Source of the DNA: an uncultured Eubacteriales bacterium
GTDB taxonomy: Bacteria; Bacillota; Clostridia; Oscillospirales; CAG-272
Assembly (NCBI GenBank): GCA_934434925.1
Contig: CAKSAC010000010.1
Coordinates: 1 to 64,000 of the forward strand
Reading direction: 5' to 3'
DNA length: 64,000 nucleotides
Shown: positions 1 to 5,937 of the stretch, piece by piece
Layout: each line of letters starts with the position of its first letter
Numbering within the stretch: position 1 is the first letter of the stretch
Position numbers and translations under genes: made by a program
The notes under the pieces: generated by a model
Seen by the model: the letters and a program-made list of their open reading frames with translations, nothing else
Databases searched by the model: none
What the model was told of the DNA's origin: nothing

Positions 1-1590
1 AAACCATGCTTGTCCGTTGTCCGAAAAACCTTGATTTTACTATGTTTCAAAAAGTATCGTTATCTAACCTCATCTTTCAACCGCCCGGGCTTTCAGCAGA
101 TGCTTGCCGACATGGATATGGGATATATCTCCACGGTTATTGTCAAGGATTCGTCACGGTTGGGGAGGAACTATCTGGAAGTGGGCAAATACACCGACTA
201 CTACTTTCCGGAGCATAATATCCGTTTCATCGCCATCAATGACTGCGTGGACAGCGACAACGGGGAGGATGATTTCGGTGCCTTCCGAAATGTGATGAAC
301 GAGATGTATGCCAAGGACATCAGCCGGAAGGTCAGAAGCTCACAACGGTTGAGGGGTAATGCCGGAGAACCGCTCTCACCGCCGCCATACGGGTATAGGA
401 AGTCGCCGGAGAACAGGAAGAAATGGGTGATCGACCCGGAAGCGGCAGAGGTCGTCCGTAAAGTGTTCCGTCTCTGTATGGAGGGAAAAGGCAATGAAAC
501 GATTGCAAGACAGCTGCAGAATGAAAAAGTGCTTGTCCCGCAAGCCTACTGGCAGAGCAAGGGACTTCCGAGAGGCGGCAAGAAAACACAGCCGAATCCG
601 TACCGGTGGTGTAAAACGACCGTTGCCAAGATGCTGACGCAGCAGGAATATTGCGGGGATGTCATCAATTTCAAGACCTACTCCAAATCGTTCCGGAATA
701 AGACCCGTATCGAAAATCCGCAGGAGAATTGGGCGGTATTCCGTGATGTCCATGAGCCGATCATTGACCGTGAGACCTTTGAGCGTGTTCAGCAGATTGT
801 CGGGAAAGTGAAGCAGAGGCATCTGAAGAATCCGGAGGAGGAAAAGAGTATCTTCACAAACCTCCTCTATTGCGCCGATTGCGGGAGCCGGATGTGGTTT
901 CACAAAAGTACAAACAAAGTACCGGTCCGGCACTTCTTCTGTTCCAACTACAAGGGCATGAGAGGCACTTGCAACGATCACCACTATATCCGGGAGGATG
1001 CACTGACCGAGGTCATTCTCTCGGAACTCCGGCGGCTTGCCGCTTTCCTTGCCTGCGATGAGACCGCTTTTGCGGAACTTCTGCGGCAAAAGACGGATGC
1101 GGATATGCTGGCGGAGCAAAAACGGTTGGAAGCCGGTCTCGCCGCTACCCAAGCCCGCAATGCCGAGGTGCTGAAACTGTACGAGCGTATTTATGAGGAC
1201 AATGTCAACGGAAAGGTCAGCGACGAATGGTTCATGCAGCTTTCCAAAAAGTACGAGGAAGAAAAAGCGGAACTGAAAAAGCAGATTTTCGATTTGACCG
1301 AGCGCCTGAACCGCCTGTCCGGTATGCAGACAGCAAAAGACGGTTTTCTCCGAGCCATCCGTTCCTTCATGCAGATGGAGACGCTGACTCCTACCGTACT
1401 TCATGAGCTGATTGAGCGCATTGACATCCATGCTGTACAGGGCTGGGGCAAGAACCGAACGCAAAAGATTGTGATTCATTATCGCTTTGTCGGCGTGATT
1501 GATGTCCCATATGTGCAAAAGGCTCCGGTTCTGATGGAGACAAGACAGGGTGTGGCAATCCGGTATGTGAACGGGGAACAGACGGCGTAA
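1..1590 (+). CDS. Large serine recombinase, 5'-truncated (catalytic N-terminus missing)
   Basis: This is a site-specific recombinase of the large serine (TnpX/Tn4451-like) family, normally used for excision and integration of mobile elements. From about base 74 the frame matches the family: FNRPGFQQML, then the VIVKDSSRLGRN motif, a recombinase domain around residues 120-240, a zinc-ribbon-like pair of cysteine motifs (CADCG near residue 288, then CSNYKGMRGTC) and a coiled coil at about 350-440. The residues before FNRPGF do not resemble a resolvase. The catalytic serine and the first part of the resolvase domain are absent. The frame is open to the window edge, so the gene is either cut by a rearrangement near base 74 or by a contig end. 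As read it cannot be catalytically active. No attachment sites could be identified. Confidence 0.8.
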   Translation, partial: KPCLSVVRKTLILLCFKKYRYLTSSFNRPGFQQMLADMDMGYISTVIVKDSSRLGRNYLEVGKYTDYYFPEHNIRFIAINDCVDSDNGEDDFGAFRNVMNEMYAKDISRKVRSSQRLRGNAGEPLSPPPYGYRKSPENRKKWVIDPEAAEVVRKVFRLCMEGKGNETIARQLQNEKVLVPQAYWQSKGLPRGGKKTQPNPYRWCKTTVAKMLTQQEYCGDVINFKTYSKSFRNKTRIENPQENWAVFRDVHEPIIDRETFERVQQIVGKVKQRHLKNPEEEKSIFTNLLYCADCGSRMWFHKSTNKVPVRHFFCSNYKGMRGTCNDHHYIREDALTEVILSELRRLAAFLACDETAFAELLRQKTDADMLAEQKRLEAGLAATQARNAEVLKLYERIYEDNVNGKVSDEWFMQLSKKYEEEKAELKKQIFDLTERLNRLSGMQTAKDGFLRAIRSFMQMETLTPTVLHELIERIDIHAVQGWGKNRTQKIVIHYRFVGVIDVPYVQKAPVLMETRQGVAIRYVNGEQTA

Positions 1591-1663
1591 GTGAGAGTAG
1601 AGCGCACCGAACTATACCAACACAGTGAAACGCCGACTCTCACCGCTTGACCCAAAAGAAAAA

Positions 1664-1686
1664 GCCGTGCGGAGAACTTGCACGGC
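1664..1686 (-). terminator. Rho-independent terminator (minus strand)
   Basis: The arms GCCGTGC and GCACGGC are separated by 9 nt. Read on the minus strand the hairpin is followed by TTTTTCTTTT. It is a second, downstream terminator behind tRNA-Pro and points toward the recombinase gene. Confidence 0.6.
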
Positions 1687-1711
1687 AATAACAAAAACAA
1701 TATTTCAGGCA

Positions 1712-1763
1712 AAAAACAATCGAGTGTCCATACCAAACCATCAGGTCTGTTATGAACACTCGA
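1712..1763 (-). terminator. tRNA-Pro terminator
   Basis: The 8-bp arms TCGAGTGT and ACACTCGA enclose a 28-nt loop. On the minus strand they are followed by TTGTTTTTTG, directly after the encoded CCA of the tRNA. Confidence 0.6.
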
Positions 1764-1765
1764 TA

Positions 1766-1841
1766 TGGTCTGAGTGACAAGACTTGAACTTGCGGCCTCT
1801 ACCACCCCAAGGTAGCGCGCTACCAACTGCGCCACACCCAG
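1766..1841 (-). tRNA. tRNA-Pro(GGG)
   Basis: The minus strand folds into a perfect cloverleaf. The acceptor CTGGGTG pairs with CACTCAG over 7 bp. The D arm is GCGC/GCGC around AGTTGGTA. The anticodon stem CTACC/GGTAG carries the loop TTGGGGT, giving anticodon GGG, which reads CCC proline codons. The T arm GCAAG/CTTGT has loop TTCAAGT. Discriminator A and a genome-encoded CCA complete it. The length is 76 nt. A strong sigma-A promoter lies upstream and a terminator downstream, so it is a single-gene unit. Confidence 0.96.
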
Positions 1842-1880
1842 AAATCAACCGGGATACCCGTTTCCCGTTTGCACTTCACC

Positions 1881-1909
1881 ATTATAGCACCGCCCGAGGG
1901 GTTTGTCAA
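1881..1909 (-). promoter_or_regulatory. Promoter of tRNA-Pro
   Basis: The minus strand carries TTGACA, 17 nt, TATAAT. This is a perfect sigma-A consensus about 40 nt upstream of the tRNA. Confidence 0.85.
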
Positions 1910-1987
1910 GGGCGAAAACACGAAAAAGAGAAAAAAGAGTGTAGTGTTACAATTGATGTGAGACTAAAACCGGAGAAAGCATAGAAA

Positions 1988-2053
1988 AAGTGATTGAGTT
2001 CTGATAGAATCGCTTAAACACCAAACAAATCTTCCGGAAAGGCTCAATCACTT
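1988..2053. repeat. Orphan inverted repeat (11-bp arms)
   Basis: AAGTGATTGAG (1988-1998) is the exact reverse complement of CTCAATCACTT (2043-2053). The 44-nt interior encodes nothing obvious. It sits in the intergenic stretch between the tRNA promoter and thiN, where I see no gene. It could be a miniature element or a mobile-element end remnant. Confidence 0.45.
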
Positions 2054-2176
2054 CATGAAAGATTATAGCACAACGAAACGGAAATGTCCACACCTAATTA
2101 AAACAAAAATTCACGCCGTTGTACATTTATCAATGATGTGAGATACATATCGCATTCCGGCCTTTTGGTTTTGGGG

Positions 2177-2205
2177 TTGACTTCCGGTGCTTTTTATGTT
2201 ATTCT
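2177..2205 (+). promoter_or_regulatory. Promoter of thiN
   Basis: TTGACT, 17 nt, TATTCT. The predicted start of transcription lies about 15 nt before the ribosome binding site of the next gene. Confidence 0.6.
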
Positions 2206-2224
2206 TCGGCTGAGGTGCATGAAA

Positions 2225-2899
2225 ATGAAAAAAATCTGTTGTATTTTTGGCGCAGGAGAGGAGTCTTTGTTGCCTCCGCTCCCGCCGCGAGAAGAAATTT
2301 ATGTAATTGCCGCAGACGGCGGATACCCTTTCGCTTGTCGCGCGTGTGGCCGCCCGGATATTTCGGTGGGGGATTTTGATTCGCTCGGATATATACCGAC
2401 CGGAGAAGTATTGGTCTTCCCGCGTCAGAAAGACGATACCGACCTCGGCCTCGCCATCCGTCAGGGGCTGGCAGCCGGGTGTACCGATTTTCGGATTTTT
2501 GGTGCGCTCGGCGGTCGTCTTGATCATACATTGGCCTCGTTATCCTTGCTTGCCTCTTTGGTATCCCGTTCCGGATGTCGGGCATTTCTTTTCGGACCTG
2601 GCTATACGGTAACGGCGGTCCATGCCGGTAAATTGCATTTTCCCCCCGGAGGCCGTGGCACGGTCTCGGTGTTTTCACACGGCGGAACGGCCGTCGGCGT
2701 AACTTTGAGCGGTCTTTTCTATCCCTTGTCGGAGGCGATGTTGCCGGCAGATACGGCGCTCGGGGTCAGCAATGAATTTCTGAATGAAACGCCGGCATAT
2801 ATCAGTTGCCGCGAGGGAACGTTGCTGGTGGTGTGGCAGGACAGGTCCGGCGGCGCATTACCGGAAGTTTTGCCTGCGGAGGACTCGCCATCTGCGTGA
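2225..2899 (+). CDS. thiN: Thiamine pyrophosphokinase
   Basis: The enzyme transfers pyrophosphate from ATP to thiamine to make the cofactor TDP, in the cytoplasm. Family motifs are clear: AADGG near the N-terminus, GDFDSLG, the PRQKDDTDL stretch and GALGGRLDHTLA, followed by the usual C-terminal beta domain. The length of 224 residues is normal. ATG at 2225 is chosen because GAGGTG at 2212-2217 sits 7 nt before it; the in-frame ATG at 2219 is too close. The 3' end from 2851 is the left breakpoint of a tandem duplication, so the last 15 codons recur upstream of the second copy of the next gene. Confidence 0.92.
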   Translation: MKKICCIFGAGEESLLPPLPPREEIYVIAADGGYPFACRACGRPDISVGDFDSLGYIPTGEVLVFPRQKDDTDLGLAIRQGLAAGCTDFRIFGALGGRLDHTLASLSLLASLVSRSGCRAFLFGPGYTVTAVHAGKLHFPPGGRGTVSVFSHGGTAVGVTLSGLFYPLSEAMLPADTALGVSNEFLNETPAYISCREGTLLVVWQDRSGGALPEVLPAEDSPSA

Positions 2900-2928
2900 T
2901 TTCCTAATAAAAAACGTTTTTACCCCAC

Positions 2929-2958
2929 TTGCATTTCCATCGGGATTTCCTGTATAAT
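2929..2958 (+). promoter_or_regulatory. Promoter of the first 264-residue gene
   Basis: TTGCAT, 18 nt, TATAAT. Just upstream is a palindrome AAAAACGTTTTT. The leader holds GTGAC-ATC-GTCAC. All of these recur in the second copy with small changes. Confidence 0.75.
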
Positions 2959-3050
2959 ACAGGCGTAGGGAATGCACGGATTTTGCGTCCCGGTAATCGT
3001 GTGACATCGTCACAAAAATTTTTCATTATCAATAAAAGGGAGGATTTCTT

Positions 3051-3845
3051 ATGGCACGTTTGCGCGACAAATACTGGATTTGGGGACATCCGGAAAACTG
3101 TTTTCTGGGGCAGTACAACAATGACCGTGTATGCCGCATGACCCCGGCGGAAGGGGCGCTGTACCTCGGCGCACGGAATATGTACATGGTTCCGATGGAT
3201 CTCGATGTAAACTGGCGGCAGTATAACCTTTCCTTCACCACGATGGATCATGTCGGCTGGATGATGGATATCAATCCGGACAAGGTCGAAAAGCTGATCG
3301 AAGAGGCAAAGGAATTCCCGAACATCGACCGCGCGGTATTTGATGATTTCTTTGCCAAAAAAAACTTAATGAAGCAAAATGACGACCGCGATGTCCGCGT
3401 TGCCGAAGTCGAGGCTCTGCGCGACCGCCTGCACACGAACGAAGTGCGTCCGCTGGAAATGTGGATGGTGCTTTATACGTGGGATTTTATCAGCCAAAAG
3501 GAAGAAGATGTCGTTCCGTATCTTGAACCGTTTGACGGTATTATTCTGTGGACCTGGAATGAGAATTGCCTCGCGGATTTTGAGAAGAACTACAAATGGT
3601 TCCTCGATCACACCGAAGGCAAAAAGAGGATGCTCGGCCTGTATCTTTATGACTTCGGAGACAAGAAACCCTCCGATCCCGAATGGGTGAAATGGGAACT
3701 TGACCGGTATCGCGAATTACTGCTTGCGGGTGAAGTGGAAGGCATTGTTCTGCACACCAACGCGCTGGCCGACTGCGGATACGAAGCGTTCCCGGTTGTG
3801 CATGAATGGATGAAGAAGCACGGCGATGAGATCATTCCCGACTGA
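3051..3845 (+). CDS. Uncharacterised protein, tandem copy 1
   Basis: I do not recognise a family. The 264-residue protein has no signal peptide or membrane segment and is rich in Trp, Asp and Glu. It begins MARLRDKYWIWGHPENCF and alternates helical stretches with short hydrophobic strands (MYMVPMDL, AVFDDFF, MWMVLYT, IILWTWN, LGLYLYDFG, GIVLHTNA). That pattern would fit a TIM-barrel-like fold such as a glycosidase relative, but this is inference. A good ribosome binding site GGGAGGA precedes the ATG. It has its own promoter and terminator, so it is monocistronic. It is about 92% identical to the next gene (20 differences counted by eye). Confidence 0.85.
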   Translation: MARLRDKYWIWGHPENCFLGQYNNDRVCRMTPAEGALYLGARNMYMVPMDLDVNWRQYNLSFTTMDHVGWMMDINPDKVEKLIEEAKEFPNIDRAVFDDFFAKKNLMKQNDDRDVRVAEVEALRDRLHTNEVRPLEMWMVLYTWDFISQKEEDVVPYLEPFDGIILWTWNENCLADFEKNYKWFLDHTEGKKRMLGLYLYDFGDKKPSDPEWVKWELDRYRELLLAGEVEGIVLHTNALADCGYEAFPVVHEWMKKHGDEIIPD

Positions 3846-3882
3846 ACCTGTCCGCCCATATCTTCCGTTATGTAAACAAAAC

Positions 3883-3916
3883 ATGGCACGGTGAAACACC
3901 GTGCCATTTCATTTTT
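3883..3916 (+). terminator. Terminator after copy 1
   Basis: ATGGCACGGTG and CACCGTGCCAT form an 11-bp stem around AAA, followed by TTCATTTTT. Confidence 0.85.
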
Positions 3917-4087
3917 GCGCAAAAGCCGGTTATTTACCATACGGGCAGATCGTGCCGAACGCCTTGCGCTCACGGCGGCCCCGAAGCGACCCGATGTTCC
4001 CGGATGCGTTCGGCGCATTACCGGAAATTTTGCCTGCGGAGGATTCGTCTTCTGCGCGATTTCCTAATAAAAAACGTTTTTCCCCTC

Positions 4088-4117
4088 TTGCATTTCCATC
4101 GGAAGCTGCTGTATAAT
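4088..4117 (+). promoter_or_regulatory. Promoter of the second 264-residue gene
   Basis: TTGCAT, 18 nt, TATAAT, the same arrangement as in unit 1, so the second copy is independently transcribed. Confidence 0.75.
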
Positions 4118-4211
4118 ACAAGCGTAGGGAGTGCACGGATTTTGCGTCCCGGTGATTGTGTGATAACGTCACGAAATTTCTAACATAATCAAAGAAAAGA
4201 GAGGATTTTTT

Positions 4212-5006
4212 ATGGCACGTTTACGCGACAAATACTGGATTTGGGGACATCCGGAAAACTGTTTTCTGGGGCAGTACAACAATGACCGTGTATGCCGCAT
4301 GACCCCGGCGGAAGGGGCGCTGTACCTCGGCGCACGGAATATGTATATGGTTCCGATGGATCTTGAGGTAAACTGGCGGCAGTACGACCTTTCCCTCACC
4401 ACGATGGATCATGTCGGCTGGATGATGGACATCAATCCGGACAAGGTCGAGAAGCTGATCGAAGAGGCAAAGGAATTCCCGAACATCGACCGCGCGGTAT
4501 TTGATGATTTCTTCACCAAAAAAATCTTGATGAAGCAAAATGATGACCGCGATGTCCGCGTTGCCGAAGTTGAGGCCCTGCGCGACCGCCTGCACACGAA
4601 CGAAGTGCGTCCGCTGGAAATGTGGATGGTCCTTTATACACGGGATTTTGTCAACAAGAAAGAAGAAGAGGTCGTTCCGTATCTTAAGCCGTTTGACGGC
4701 ATTATTCTGTGGACATGGGAAGAGCGCGATCTCAAAGACTTTGAGAAGAACTACAAATGGTTCCTCGATCACACCGAAGGCCAAAAGCGGATGCTCGGCC
4801 TGTATCTTTATGACTTCGGAGGAAAGAAACCCTCCGACCCCGAATGGGTGAAATGGGAACTTGACCGGTACCATGAATTGCTGCTTGCGGGTGAAGTGGA
4901 AGGCATTGTTCTGCACACCAACGCGCTGGCCGACTGCGGATACGAAGCGTTCCCGATTGCGCATGAGTGGATGAAGAAGCACGGCGACGAGATCATTCCC
5001 GACTGA
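4212..5006 (+). CDS. Uncharacterised protein, tandem copy 2
   Basis: This is the paralogue of the preceding gene with the same length (264 residues) and start region. Differences cluster in the middle: FFTKKILM for FFAKKNLM, YTRDFVNKKEEEV for YTWDFISQKEEDV, and WEERDLKDFEK for WNENCLADFEK. The ends are almost unchanged. The reading frame is intact and the substitutions are conservative enough that both copies are probably functional. It has its own promoter, leader and terminator. Its function is unknown; the same TIM-barrel-like suggestion applies. Confidence 0.85.
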   Translation: MARLRDKYWIWGHPENCFLGQYNNDRVCRMTPAEGALYLGARNMYMVPMDLEVNWRQYDLSLTTMDHVGWMMDINPDKVEKLIEEAKEFPNIDRAVFDDFFTKKILMKQNDDRDVRVAEVEALRDRLHTNEVRPLEMWMVLYTRDFVNKKEEEVVPYLKPFDGIILWTWEERDLKDFEKNYKWFLDHTEGQKRMLGLYLYDFGGKKPSDPEWVKWELDRYHELLLAGEVEGIVLHTNALADCGYEAFPIAHEWMKKHGDEIIPD

Positions 5007-5043
5007 ACCTGTCCGCCCATATCTTCCGTTATGTAAACAAAAC

Positions 5044-5077
5044 ATGGCACGGTGAAACACCGTGCCATTTCATTTTT
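5044..5077. terminator. Terminator after copy 2, between convergent genes
   Basis: The same 11-bp stem with AAA loop and TTCATTTTT as after copy 1. It lies between this gene and the convergent PHP gene. Confidence 0.85.
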
Positions 5078-5090
5078 GCGCAAAAGCCTG

Positions 5091-5765
5091 TTATTTGCCA
5101 TACGGGTAAATCGTGCCGAACACCTTGTAGTCGCCACAGCGCAACACGCGGAGCAGCTCATCGTTGCTCCGGATGGGTTCCTGCGTCAGAATACCGGCCG
5201 TCGGGCGGTTGAAAACATGGTGAAAATCAGAACCCGCAATACCGGGGAGCGCGTGGTGCGCGGCAAAGGCGGCGGCCAGCTCGTTGCGGGAGTCATGATG
5301 ATTGTGGGCGTTGAAGATTTCAATTCCGTCGAGACCGCCCGGGTGCATGACTGTCATCATATCGCGAAAGGGATGCGCCTGATAAATCAGTCCGCCGGCG
5401 GCATGGATACGGGCAATTCCTTCGGTGCGGGGGAGTGAGGGAAGGTCCGGATTGCGGAGCAAAAAGTCGGCTCCGATTCCGTACACCAGATAATCGTTCT
5501 GGTTTTCGGCAAAGCGGAGTTCCATCGCGGGGATAACGGTTATATTATCGCCGAGCAACGCGCGATAAATTTCCGCCCCCGAAAAAAAGCGTTCGATCTG
5601 TCCGGCGGCCGCGCAGTCGCTTTTCAGGGTTTGGGGCGTGAAGTGATCGGTCACCGTGACAGTGGCGTATCCGGCCTCCCGATAGTATTCTGCGGCAATT
5701 TCCGGCGGGCAATCGCAACAGGAGCTGATCCCGCGCGTATGAAGATGCAATTCGGTCTTATACAT
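5091..5765 (-). CDS. PHP-domain metal-dependent phosphoesterase
   Basis: The protein belongs to the PHP superfamily of metal-dependent phosphoesterases. The metal-binding motifs are in order: H7-L-H9-T near the N-terminus, TDH at residues 39-41, the Glu of PAMELRF, the His of YQAHPF and the GSDFHH motif near the C-terminus. At 224 residues it is a stand-alone PHP protein, not part of a polymerase. The substrate cannot be told from sequence. A GGGGAGAT ribosome binding site precedes the ATG. It has a strong promoter of its own, divergent from the GH20-like gene. Its last codons are duplicated at about 3930-3966. Confidence 0.85.
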   Translation of the reverse strand: MYKTELHLHTRGISSCCDCPPEIAAEYYREAGYATVTVTDHFTPQTLKSDCAAAGQIERFFSGAEIYRALLGDNITVIPAMELRFAENQNDYLVYGIGADFLLRNPDLPSLPRTEGIARIHAAGGLIYQAHPFRDMMTVMHPGGLDGIEIFNAHNHHDSRNELAAAFAAHHALPGIAGSDFHHVFNRPTAGILTQEPIRSNDELLRVLRCGDYKVFGTIYPYGK

Positions 5766-5815
5766 GATGGATCTCCCCGGCGGCCACGCGGCCGCCCTGT
5801 GTTTTGAGATAATTC

Positions 5816-5844
5816 ATTGTAGCACTTCTGCGTGATGAGGTCAA
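5816..5844 (-). promoter_or_regulatory. Promoter of the PHP gene
   Basis: On the minus strand: TTGACC, 17 nt, TACAAT. Confidence 0.8.
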
Positions 5845-5873
5845 GATTTTTGTCGGGAAATGTTAAACCTTTC

Positions 5874-5902
5874 TTGCTTTCCGGCCGGGGATATGCTACA
5901 AT
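5874..5902 (+). promoter_or_regulatory. Promoter of the GH20-like gene
   Basis: TTGCTT, 17 nt, TACAAT, divergent from the PHP promoter with 29 bp between the two -35 boxes. Confidence 0.75.
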
Positions 5903-5937
5903 GAGAATACCAACTTTCCGAACACGGAGGACACAGT

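Larger units (their letters stand above)
2851..3966 (+). repeat. Tandem duplication, unit 1
   Basis: This segment matches 4011-5127 at an offset of 1,160-1,161 bp. The match starts inside the 3' end of thiN (at CGGCGCATTACCGG) and ends at CCTTG. That end corresponds to a point inside the last codons of the minus-strand PHP gene. The unit therefore carries a thiN tail, promoter, leader, one 264-codon gene, terminator and a PHP tail. A 44-bp non-homologous spacer (3967-4010) separates the units. Confidence 0.9.
4011..5127 (+). repeat. Tandem duplication, unit 2
   Basis: Second copy of the 2851-3966 unit. It starts with a fragment of the thiN 3' end that is no longer attached to thiN, and ends in the true 3' end of the PHP gene. 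Confidence 0.9.

Noticed and set aside
3871..3881. Recurrent GTAAACAAAA motif near several gene ends (also about 5032, 22267, 40052)
   Set aside because: Short, AT-biased and without fixed distance to terminators; likely chance or compositional.
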